Source: Folioceros fuciformis (taxonomy: Eukaryota; Anthocerotophyta; Anthocerotopsida; Anthocerotales). Taken from it: 62,532 nucleotides of DNA. Each line of letters starts with the position of its first letter. The stretch's first letter is position 1. The stretch is taken from assembly GCA_049999805.1 (NCBI GenBank), contig JBNGIO010006279.1:1-62532 (forward strand), read 5' to 3'. A model generated the notes under the pieces. That model had not been told where the DNA came from and did not search any database. It saw nothing but the letters and a program-made list of their open reading frames with translations. The position numbers and the translations under genes are program-made. Below, piece after piece: positions 54,660-62,532 of the stretch.

Positions 54660-57254
54660 ATGTCCTTCATCGCCGACTTGTTGGGTGTCATGTGGAGGCA
54701 CCCTGTGTTGTCGTGCCTGTCGCTGCTGCTCTTCACACCGCCCTTCTACCCGGTGGTCAGATTCTTCTCGCCGCTGCTTATCTCCACAGCCGTGTTCGTG
54801 GTGGTGGTTGTGAGCATCGGGCCGGCTCTGGAGCACAGGGCTGCGGCGCACGCGGAGGGGCAGGGCAGGAGGAGGCGGGTTGCTGCGGCAGCCGACAATT
54901 CCACGGGCTTCTGGAACGAGCATCGGAAGCCTCCGCAGGGGGAGGAGACGAGCTGGGTGTGGGGCTTGCTGCAGAGCATGAAGAACAGTGCGCAGGCTTG
55001 GATCGAAAATAAGTTTAGGAATGAGGAAATGCTGCAGAGGCTGGGGAACGAGGGAGAGGTGAGGCTGGTGGCGGAGGAGTCCGGGACCACATCCAGCAGG
55101 GGCGGGAGCTCCCGGAAGAGCTCCCTCAAGAGCAAGAGCAGCTCAGACATGGACTCCAGCAGCCGGCGGGCCCGGGAAGTGGGAGCAGCAGGAGGGAATG
55201 TGCTGGAGGCCCGGGCCGTGGGGAAAGATGATTCTGACGAGGAAGAGGAGTCGATGAGAAGAAGCAGGAGCACCAGATTGAGGAACCAGCGTAGCTCCAA
55301 TTCCCGCTCCAACTCCCGAAACTCCTTCAAGTACGAGGCGGACTCGGACATGGATTCGGAGGAGGACACTAGGCTCCAAGCCGAGGCAGCAGCAGCAGCG
55401 AGGCGCGCCAGGTCCAAATCCCTGTCCAAGCCCCTCCCCAAATCTTCCCGCTCCAATTCTCGGCAGAATTCGCGGCCCAATTCCCGCTCCAATTCCAGAA
55501 AGGGGTTCAGGTACGACGGCGATGCCGATCTGGACACCGACGCCAGGCTGCAGGGGGAGGGATCCGCCAAGCACGGGACTTCGCGCTCTAGTTCCGGCAA
55601 GAGCTTCAAACCTGACAAGGATTCGTCTTCGGAACAGGAAGACGGACCCGTGAGCCTCCAGGTGGAAGCAGCAGCCAGGAGCGCCCGCTCCATGTCGGCC
55701 TCCAGGTCTTTGCGCTCCAATTCCGCCAAGGGTTTCACGTACGACTCGGAGTTGGATTTGGACACGGAGGAAGACTCTAGGTTGCAGGCAGAGGCTTTGG
55801 CAAGTCACTCCAGGTCCTCCTCTCGCTCCCGCCCTCGCAAGGGCCATAAGGTGCAAGACGTGGAAGATATCTCGGACGGCGATGGCGAACCGAAGCTGGT
55901 GGCTAGGCGTCCAAGCTCCCGCTCCCATTCCAGCAGGGGCTTGAAGGTTAGCAGCAGCAGCTCGGAGGAGGAGCCGAAGCTGGTGGCAAGGCGGCCCAGC
56001 TCCCGGTCCCTGTCCCGTCCCAGGGTCGTCCCTGCTGGTGCTGCCGACGGCGAGGAGGATGATGATGCTGGCGTCACTGTTTCAAGGCAACTGAGCTCAT
56101 CCAGGGGGCCGGTTTCCCGCTCTGATTCAGGCAATGGCATACAGCAAGCACACTCTGAGGCTGACGGGAGCAAACAGGATTCGATGACTGACGGAGATCA
56201 AAAACATGCGAGACGACCGGCCCCCAAATCAGGCGCAGGTAGCGCGTCGAGAAAGTCCGTATCCCGCCACCTATCCTCGACCAGATCCAAGTCGGCCAGA
56301 TCCAGGTCGGAGTCGGAGCCATCGGTTAGCAGCGAAGGAGATGCACCGGACGCCGATGCCGACATGAGAGCTCCTGGATCCTATTCAGCGAAAAATGAAT
56401 TTTCCTATGCTAGAAAGTTGTCAGCCGATGCCGACACGATGGAGGATGACAAGCGGTCGGGAAGGCATCGTTCCAGCTCGGAATCGGATCCTGAGAGCAG
56501 CAGGAAGCCGAGCTTCAGATCTGTATCTGGCAAGAGGGCATCTGCAGCAGCAACAGCAATAGTAGCACCAGCAGGGCCAACATCAGAGGAAATATACAAA
56601 TCTCTTTTGAGCAGGGGAGCATCATCAGCAACATTTGGAACTGTAGCAGCAGCATCCGAGGAGAAAGCAAGGGATAGCAGCGAGGACGAGGGCTTACGAT
56701 CGGATTTCTCCAGTTCCGAATCAGAAGTCTTCAACTTCGTCCCTCCCCCACCGGTAAAGGGAGCGGGAGCAGGAGCAGCGCTGCCCGGCAGGCTGGTGCG
56801 GAAGCTGTCTCGGGAGCTGAAAGGCTACATCGACGAGAAGCTGGTGCCTGGCAGCGATGCACCGGAGGCTAAGGTGGAGAAGCTGCATACTCTACATACC
56901 GAGATCAGCGGCATTCTCAATAACTTCAGCATCCACGAGGAGGAGGAGAAGCTGGCGTCGGTTCTCGGAGGCCTGAGCGCGTTTCTGCATACGGAGCCAG
57001 ACCAGCCGCACGCCGAGCTCATCCCTAAGCGCTGGACCTCCAAAAACTACGAGCAAGTAGACATTCTGCCTCAGACACCGTCGGTGAAGCGCCTCGCGGA
57101 CCGCGGCGCCCGGGACTCGCAGAAGCTGGAGATGCTCAAGCTCTACGGCCATTTGCTAGCGGAGAAGGAGGAGCAACTCACCCGGCAGGATCAAGTTGGA
57201 AGTTCGCGTGAGCCTGCGTCCTCGTCCGCCATCGCCAGACCTCGCGCCGACTGA
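54660..57254 (+). CDS. Membrane-anchored SR-repeat protein of unknown function
   Basis: An intronless 864-residue frame. The N-terminus (MSFIADLLGVMWRHPVLSCL) carries two closely spaced hydrophobic segments at about 15-35 and 39-55, a hairpin anchor. After that comes a very long Ser/Arg-rich, probably disordered region. From about residue 215 to 385 a loosely repeated unit occurs four times: SR-rich run, then F-Y-D-x-D-x-D-x-D, then RLQAEA (for example KGFTYDSELDLDTEEDSRLQ). A second repeat EPKLVARRPSSRS occurs at about 410 and 438. The last 150 residues (LVRKLSRELKGYIDEKLVPG, SGILNNFSIHEEEEKLASVL, then SVKRLADRGARDSQKLEMLK) look helical and folded. Plant proteins with an N-terminal membrane hairpin followed by acidic/SR-rich sequence exist, but I cannot name this one. 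It is tandem with, and 340 bp upstream of, the TM9SF gene. Confidence 0.85.
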   Translation: MSFIADLLGVMWRHPVLSCLSLLLFTPPFYPVVRFFSPLLISTAVFVVVVVSIGPALEHRAAAHAEGQGRRRRVAAAADNSTGFWNEHRKPPQGEETSWVWGLLQSMKNSAQAWIENKFRNEEMLQRLGNEGEVRLVAEESGTTSSRGGSSRKSSLKSKSSSDMDSSSRRAREVGAAGGNVLEARAVGKDDSDEEEESMRRSRSTRLRNQRSSNSRSNSRNSFKYEADSDMDSEEDTRLQAEAAAAARRARSKSLSKPLPKSSRSNSRQNSRPNSRSNSRKGFRYDGDADLDTDARLQGEGSAKHGTSRSSSGKSFKPDKDSSSEQEDGPVSLQVEAAARSARSMSASRSLRSNSAKGFTYDSELDLDTEEDSRLQAEALASHSRSSSRSRPRKGHKVQDVEDISDGDGEPKLVARRPSSRSHSSRGLKVSSSSSEEEPKLVARRPSSRSLSRPRVVPAGAADGEEDDDAGVTVSRQLSSSRGPVSRSDSGNGIQQAHSEADGSKQDSMTDGDQKHARRPAPKSGAGSASRKSVSRHLSSTRSKSARSRSESEPSVSSEGDAPDADADMRAPGSYSAKNEFSYARKLSADADTMEDDKRSGRHRSSSESDPESSRKPSFRSVSGKRASAAATAIVAPAGPTSEEIYKSLLSRGASSATFGTVAAASEEKARDSSEDEGLRSDFSSSESEVFNFVPPPPVKGAGAGAALPGRLVRKLSRELKGYIDEKLVPGSDAPEAKVEKLHTLHTEISGILNNFSIHEEEEKLASVLGGLSAFLHTEPDQPHAELIPKRWTSKNYEQVDILPQTPSVKRLADRGARDSQKLEMLKLYGHLLAEKEEQLTRQDQVGSSREPASSSAIARPRAD

Positions 57255-57594
57255 GTCGCGTTCAGTACGCGGCCTGTACCGGGCCCCGGCCCCGGCCCCG
57301 GCCCGGCCTGCTACTGCGGCTCTGCCATCGCGCGCCTCGCACTGCAGGCTCCCCCGCTTGCGCCAAGAACTCAACGTGCAGCTCGTGTGCCGCTCGCTCG
57401 CTTCCGGCTCTCTTACTTCCGCGTTGGGCTGGTAGGGAGGCCATTAGGTTTGGTATTTGGGTAGCGAGAGCTTGTGCTGCTGCTGCCCCCTGCCGCTGCG
57501 CGAGGAGGGAGCTGCCGCCGGGCGGTGTGCGTGTGTGCTTGCGGCGCCGGCTTTGAAGTGAAGCTTCTGCGTTGCTGTTGCGGCGACGGCGGCC
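57255..57594. promoter_or_regulatory. GC-rich spacer between SR-repeat and TM9SF genes
   Basis: Only 340 bp separate the stop and the next start on the same strand, so this holds the 3' UTR of one gene and the promoter/5' UTR of the other. It includes a (CCGGCC)-type run at 57283-57304. Confidence 0.45.
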
Positions 57595-59382
57595 ATGGCG
57601 GCGTGCGTTAGGCGGGCGATGGCGGTGGCCGGGGCGATGCTGGTGGTGGTGGTGCTACAGCTGCACATGCATGCGGGCGGGGTGCAGGGTAGCGAGGCGG
57701 ATCACCGCTACGGCAAGGGGGAAGCGGTGCCGCTATACGCCAACAAGGTCGGGCCGTACCACAACCCAAGCGAGACTTACCGCTACTTCGATCTGCCCTT
57801 CTGCCCCCCAAAGACGGTGCAGGAGAAGCGGGAGTATCTCGGCGAGCTCCTGAACGGGGACCGCATGGTGGTGGCGGCCTACTCGCTGCCGTTTCTCCAG
57901 GACAAGACCAAGGAGCTGCTGTGCAGGAAGGAGCTGAGCAAGGAAGATGTGGAGCAGTTCAGGCAGGCTGTGAAGAACGACTACTACTTTCAGATGTACT
58001 ACGACGACCTTCCCATCTGGGGTTTCGTCGGCAAACGGGACGACCAGAATGGCACCCTGGAGCTCTTCACGCATGTGCACTTCACCATCGCCTACAATGA
58101 TGACCGTGTGCTGGAGATCGGGGTGGCCACAGATCTGGCGTACTCCGAGGATATCACGGAGGTGAAGGAGCTGGAGGTGGAGTTCTCCTACTCCGTGGAG
58201 TGGAAACTGAAACCGGATTTGTCCTTCGAGCGCCGGCTGGAGAAGTATTCCAGGAACTCGTTCCTGCCTCAGCACCTGGAGATCCACTGGTTCTCTATTA
58301 TCAACTCGTGCGTCACCGTGCTGCTGCTCACCGGCTTTCTCGCCACAATTCTTATGCGGGTGCTGAAGAATGACTTCATCAAGTATTCGCGGGACGAGGA
58401 GCCAGTGGACGATCAGGAAGAGACAGGGTGGAAGTATATCCATGGCGATGTCTTCAGGGTTCCAGCCAGCAAGTCCCTCTTTGCGGCTGTTATCGGGAGT
58501 GGCACTCAGCTGTTGGCGTTGGCTATATTTATCTTCATCCTGGCCCTGATCGGAGTGTTCTATCCTTACAACCGAGGAGCCTTGTACACTGCGCTCGTGG
58601 TCATCTATGCTCTCACGTCTGGCATTGCTGGTTACACCGCTTCTTCCTTCTACAAGCAGTTAGAGGGCACCATCTGGCTGCGGAACGTGCTGCTCACGGG
58701 CTGCCTTTTCTGCGGGCCTCTCTTCTTGACCTTCTGTTTCTTGAACACGGTTGCCATCTTCTACAACGCCACGGCTGCGCTACCCGTCGGTACTATCTTT
58801 GCCATTCTGCTTCTTTGGACTCTGGTTACTGCGCCTCTGCTCGTCTTGGGAGGGCTTGCTGGTAAGAATAGCAAGAGTAGTTTTGAAGCTCCATGCCGCA
58901 CCACCAAGTATCCTAGGGAAATCCCTCTGCTGCCTTGGTACAGGCGGACCGTTCCTCAGATGGCCATGGCTGGGTTCCTGCCCTTCAGTGCTATCTACAT
59001 TGAGCTGTACTACATCTTCGCCAGTGTGTGGGGCCACAAGGTGTACACCATTTACAGCATATTGTTTATCGTGTTCATCATCCTGATCATCGTAACGGCT
59101 TTTATCACTATTGCCTTGACCTACTTTCAACTGGCTGTGGAGGATCACCAGTGGTGGTGGAGGTCAGTTCTATGTGGAGGGTCCACTGGTGTGTTCATTT
59201 TTGGATATTGCTTCTACTACTACTTCGCCCGGTCAGACATGCGTGGATTTATGCAGACCTCCTTCTTCTTCGGCTACATGGCCTGCGTCTGCTACGGCTT
59301 TTTCCTCATGCTTGGAACAGTAGGATTCAGGGCATCATTGTTGTTTGTCCGCCACATCTACCGATCCATCAAGTGTGAGTGA
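57595..59382 (+). CDS. Transmembrane nine superfamily member (TM9SF/TMN, endomembrane protein 70)
   Basis: A 595-residue intronless frame typical of the short (TMN1-like) class. It has a signal peptide (AMAVAGAMLVVVVLQLHMHA), a lumenal domain with YANKVGPYHNPSETYRYFDL, LPFCPP, DRMVVAAYSLPF and YYDDLPIWGFVG, and then nine membrane segments from about residue 236 (SIINSCVTVLLLTGFLATIL). The loop GWKYIHGDVFRVPASKSLFA and the block TVPQMAMAGFLPFSAIYIEL are family hallmarks. It ends RSIKCE, fitting the KxD/E COPI-binding signal that keeps TM9SF proteins in the Golgi. TM9SF proteins help sort transmembrane cargo. Length and landmarks are normal, and nothing looks damaged. Confidence 0.95.
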   Translation: MAACVRRAMAVAGAMLVVVVLQLHMHAGGVQGSEADHRYGKGEAVPLYANKVGPYHNPSETYRYFDLPFCPPKTVQEKREYLGELLNGDRMVVAAYSLPFLQDKTKELLCRKELSKEDVEQFRQAVKNDYYFQMYYDDLPIWGFVGKRDDQNGTLELFTHVHFTIAYNDDRVLEIGVATDLAYSEDITEVKELEVEFSYSVEWKLKPDLSFERRLEKYSRNSFLPQHLEIHWFSIINSCVTVLLLTGFLATILMRVLKNDFIKYSRDEEPVDDQEETGWKYIHGDVFRVPASKSLFAAVIGSGTQLLALAIFIFILALIGVFYPYNRGALYTALVVIYALTSGIAGYTASSFYKQLEGTIWLRNVLLTGCLFCGPLFLTFCFLNTVAIFYNATAALPVGTIFAILLLWTLVTAPLLVLGGLAGKNSKSSFEAPCRTTKYPREIPLLPWYRRTVPQMAMAGFLPFSAIYIELYYIFASVWGHKVYTIYSILFIVFIILIIVTAFITIALTYFQLAVEDHQWWWRSVLCGGSTGVFIFGYCFYYYFARSDMRGFMQTSFFFGYMACVCYGFFLMLGTVGFRASLLFVRHIYRSIKCE

Positions 59383-61015
59383 GCATAGTTGTGTAGAGGC
59401 ACCGTATGAGGGGGTTAGAGGTGACATACATGGCAGCAGCTAGCTAGCTATCCACTCTGGTGTCTGTCTGTGGAGGTTGGTCCACCAGTGTTAGCAAGGA
59501 ATGCATGGTCGTGCACGAATGCCGCAGGTGGACAAAGAAGTTCTGTGGCGCAACGGCTGATGGAAGGTCCCTGACACCACACCAGGCATGTGATGGAGGA
59601 ACAGTTCCTCGAAAGCCTGCCGGAGACTGAAGCTGGGTGTAGGAAACCGTAGGTGAGGTGATTGATGTAATGCACATCCGATTAGCCCTAGCTGCATCTG
59701 GTAGCAGATGTGGGTGGTGTTGCGTAGAGCTTTTCGACGATGTAGTCCGTAAGATTTAGTCTTGGCAGTACTAGCAAGGCGCAGCTGATTGGGCGGGCTA
59801 TTGGGCTGCTTTGTTAGAGCTAACCTTGCTCCGTTGATGACTCTAATTTGGAGTGCTGGAAAACGCAGTCCAGCCGCTGTGGGGGAAGGATGCCTTGGAT
59901 GTGTACAGTATGCCTGAAAATAAAGGTCGTTTTATTGATGTTGCTTGTCTGTGCACTGATATTGTGCAGGATGGTGTTGTCCAGGGTCGATTGTGTCACG
60001 AACAACGAGGTGAGGCGCAGCCCAGTTTCCCGGTGCGGCAAGTAGTACATCTCCTGGATCCACCACTTCCCCTTGGTTGTGTTTTGTTTGTGGCTCAGAA
60101 TGTGCTGTGCCCTTCCTTGTCTGCTTGACGCGAGTGACCTTGGACGGAAAGTCAACGCCTGTAATGCGAGTTTTGTGTGATCTTGGGAGTAATCTATGAT
60201 GCACCTCCTCCTGCTGTACCCTCGGCCTTTTTCATTAGCGTCGCCATCCTGATTTCTTGGGAGGAAGCAGGTATGACGCCGCTGTTGCCAAGATAGGGAC
60301 GGGACCCTGCCATGTTCGTGTCCAGTCCGGTCCAGTCCTGTCCTGTCCTGTCCATTCAACACCAATCTGTCGAGATAGGCCCGGCCCGGCGCTACCCTCC
60401 ACAACGGCTCACATCAATCATTTTCACCTGCTTTTCCCAATTCCGTACTTACCATCACCTTGAATACTTTGAATGCCATTCTCACAAGAGAATGACCCAC
60501 AGACAAGTCATGAGCACTATGAAGTGAAGCTTTTCCTAATCCTTGTTTCAATACTAAGAAAAAGTTCAAATTTTAGCTCATAGGAGATCATCAAGGAAGG
60601 GGTGACAATCCTTGCACAACTTTTTCTTCCTTTGTTTAAATATTCTTTTATCCCTTACAACATCACCATTACAAGAGAATGGAGCACACCCACAATGTCT
60701 TTCTTTTCTTTTTTTAAATGAACTAAATAATATAACCTAAAGATCCTCAAAGCAAAGCAGGGGACAAGTATGAAGTGGTCTTAGTGGTAGCCAAAGCAAA
60801 GAAACAACAAAATTACTTCTACAAACTCTAGTCATGTTATGGGCACAAGTAAGCTTCCACCCTTAGTTCTTCTTAAATAGCTCTAGAGGTGTTACTCTGC
60901 CTGCCTGCCTGCTTAGCTTAGCTTTCATCTGAAACTGAGAGATTTGTTTCACAAGGTATAAATAAGCTGTAATCGAACTAGAATTGCTTCATCCAATCAA
61001 TTGAGAAGAACTTAC
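59383..61015. other. 3' flank of TM9SF and AT-rich spacer
   Basis: Up to about 60480 the sequence is mixed and contains a GTCCAGTCCTGTCCTGTCCT run near 60324. The frame on the minus strand at 59820-60404 has no domain. From about 60480 the base composition changes sharply to AT rich. A last exon of the minus-strand gene at the right edge may lie here but could not be identified. Confidence 0.4.
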
Positions 61016-62517
61016 TAGATTTACGTGATTGGAGCCTATCTTGTTCTTTCTTAAGAGTACTTTCAGCATCTCTGATTTGTTTTTGTCGTTTTTGCTCAGA
61101 CTCTTGGGCGGCAAGTTTTACACTCGTAGCAAATCTGAACACTGATTTTGCTGCCTTCGTCCTAAGTACATTCAACCATTAACATACATCCATACCATAT
61201 GTTAACAAAACCATTCATCTAGTCTAAACTGGGATGACAGTAAGCATAACAAACCTGGATTCCGCACTCCCTTCTTGGTTAGCTGGATTGTTTGTAAATT
61301 CTATCAATTTTGAAACGCTTTCCCTTATAACCAATTCCATTTCTTGCCATTCACTTCCATAAGTCTATAAAAGGGTGTCACTGTGAGACCATTCTCATTT
61401 TTTATTGCATACAATATGAACAAATAAATAATCTAAAGCCTTACAAAATTAAAAGGTCTATTTGTACTTGAATGCTTGGATGAATTCATTCCACATTGAT
61501 CCATTAATTGATTTAAAAAAGATTACCTCAGAAATGTTCAATGTGGCGTAATAAANNNNNNNNNNNNNNNNNNNNNNNNNNNNNNNNNNNNNNNNNNNNN
61601 NNNNNNNNNNNNNNNNNNNNNNNNNNNNNNNNNNNNNNNNNNNNNNNNNNNNNNNATCATGAACAAGAGTGTCTCTGTCGAAGTGATCCTTAGCTTGTCT
61701 AGTTTTATTTAAAAAATCTTGCATGCTTTGTGAAAATTTTCCTTTCTCATAGTCCCCATGTTTTAAGCATTCTTCACATAGCACATTAGAAGTGACAATC
61801 ACCGCATCCAAGGGAACACTACAACGCTCATTTTCCGTCTGCTCTAAATTTTCAATTTCATAATTATTAAATGAGTCAATTAACACAACACAAACCACCC
61901 ACCCACATGTTCAAAGCGAATACAAAACTTTTACAGCACAAAAAAAAAAAATGATCAAGGTTGGTAAGAGACCTCTCACAATGCATAACATAATGCCACA
62001 TCCAGTGCTTATAAGTTTTTTGATTTGATCACTCTATAATGCTGATGCCGATTTAGCAACGAGAGTTATATGTTGTGCAAAATTCATCATTTCTTCATAA
62101 CCACGTACCAATCTTCGTGCTGTTTGTTGTGCTGCAGCTGCTAATTCATGTTTATAACCAGCCATATATAAATAATAAATTCGCTTCAAAGCTGTACCAA
62201 CATGATTGATCAAAAGCAACCAAGATTAACATCGAGATACGAACTTCAACAATTTAGCCATGCCCATCCTCATCTTTTCAATCTACAAGCTACAACAAAA
62301 GGTCCAAAGTTGCAGTACCCCAGAAAAGATTATCGGCGGGTGTTCCCTTGTGTTGAAGTTCCTTAAGTGTATCGGCTTCATGTTTGTTTGCATATTGTTG
62401 TCGTGCCTTCTGGACACCCGAAGAGACAACACTGATTGTGTTCTTTGTTGCTTGGAAAAGCAAACCCACACCTTTTTTTGCCACAGTTGCTGCTGATGAA
62501 GTAGCTTGAGCAGACAT
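61016..62517 (-). CDS. Multi-exon gene of unknown family, interrupted by a gap
   Basis: Minus-strand pieces fit one gene. Start ATG 62517 opens MSAQATSSAATVAKKGVGLL and continues to KELQHKGTPADNLFWGTATL. A second piece near 62110-62190 reads GYKHELAAAAQQTARRL and ends at a good donor GTACGT. A third, about 61656-61845, reads VPLDAVIVTSNVLCEECLKH, FSQSMQDFLNKTRQAKDHFD and runs into the gap. A fourth ends NISE at 61527. Then exon 61255-61364 (TYGSEWQEMELVIRESVSKL) joins in phase to exon 61016-61161 (AAKSVFRFATSVKLAAQESE, then a charged coiled coil ending RLQSRKS at donor GTAAGT). The last two joins are strong; the first two are tentative, and the gene continues left of 61016. The protein is helical and charged, with no domain I recognise. 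Codon usage is AT rich, unlike the GC-richer neighbours. Confidence 0.6.
61556..61655. other. Assembly gap, 100 N, inside a gene
   Basis: 100 N between two exon pieces of the minus-strand gene; part of an exon and possibly an intron are missing. Confidence 0.99.
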
Positions 62518-62532
62518 GATGGAATCCTTGTT

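Noticed and set aside
59820-60404. 194-codon minus-strand frame
   Set aside because: Low-complexity composition, no domain, lies in the 3' flank of the TM9SF gene.

Overview
The window is nuclear DNA from a land plant, probably a seed-free plant. Evidence: spliceosomal GT-AG introns in most host genes, plant-specific families (extra-large G protein, kinase-PP2C fusion, DUF1218 protein, PLS-class PPR protein), and plant Ty1/copia retrotransposons. Introns are uniformly short, about 60-210 bp in the genes I rebuilt. The C-terminal E-type region of the PPR protein most resembles fern PPR proteins as I remember them. A small-genome fern or another seed-free plant (lycophyte, bryophyte) is therefore my best guess; this is inference. 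There are four assembly gaps (24891-24990, 33066-33075, 35201-35300, 61556-61655).

Left end (1-1053): the 3' end of a decayed copia element with a possible short LTR. Positions 3201-21543 are a compact gene island of eight genes, mostly alternating in strand: an extra-large G protein (+), the ESCRT-III subunit VPS2 (-), an alpha/beta hydrolase (+), a 63-residue unknown protein (-), a protein kinase-PP2C fusion (+), a DUF1218 membrane protein (-), a DnaJ-type zinc-finger protein (-) and a VMA22/CCDC115-like V-ATPase assembly factor (+). Three pairs are head to head over about 0.55-0.7 kb. Products serve signalling, endosomal sorting, V-ATPase assembly and probably plastid or wall functions; they do not form one pathway.

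Middle (about 22-49.4 kb): a repeat-rich zone. It holds three nearly full-length F-box genes inside repeated blocks and two broken F-box copies. The flanks of the blocks carry a 94-bp tandem repeat in 3, 2 and 1 copies. It also holds a decayed copia gag region, several minisatellites, a reverse-transcriptase remnant, and one well-delimited copia element (42107-47630) with TATA...TATA LTR ends, a 5-bp target duplication and a nested 954-bp TA-target inverted-repeat element.

Right end (49.5-62.5 kb): an intronless PPR gene (-), a candidate small membrane protein (-), an intronless gene for a membrane-anchored SR-repeat protein of unknown function (+), an intronless TM9SF/TMN gene (+), and an AT-rich, gap-interrupted multi-exon gene of unknown family (-). 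Splice sites and protein joins were worked out by eye from homology and reading-frame continuity; no alignment or database search was run.
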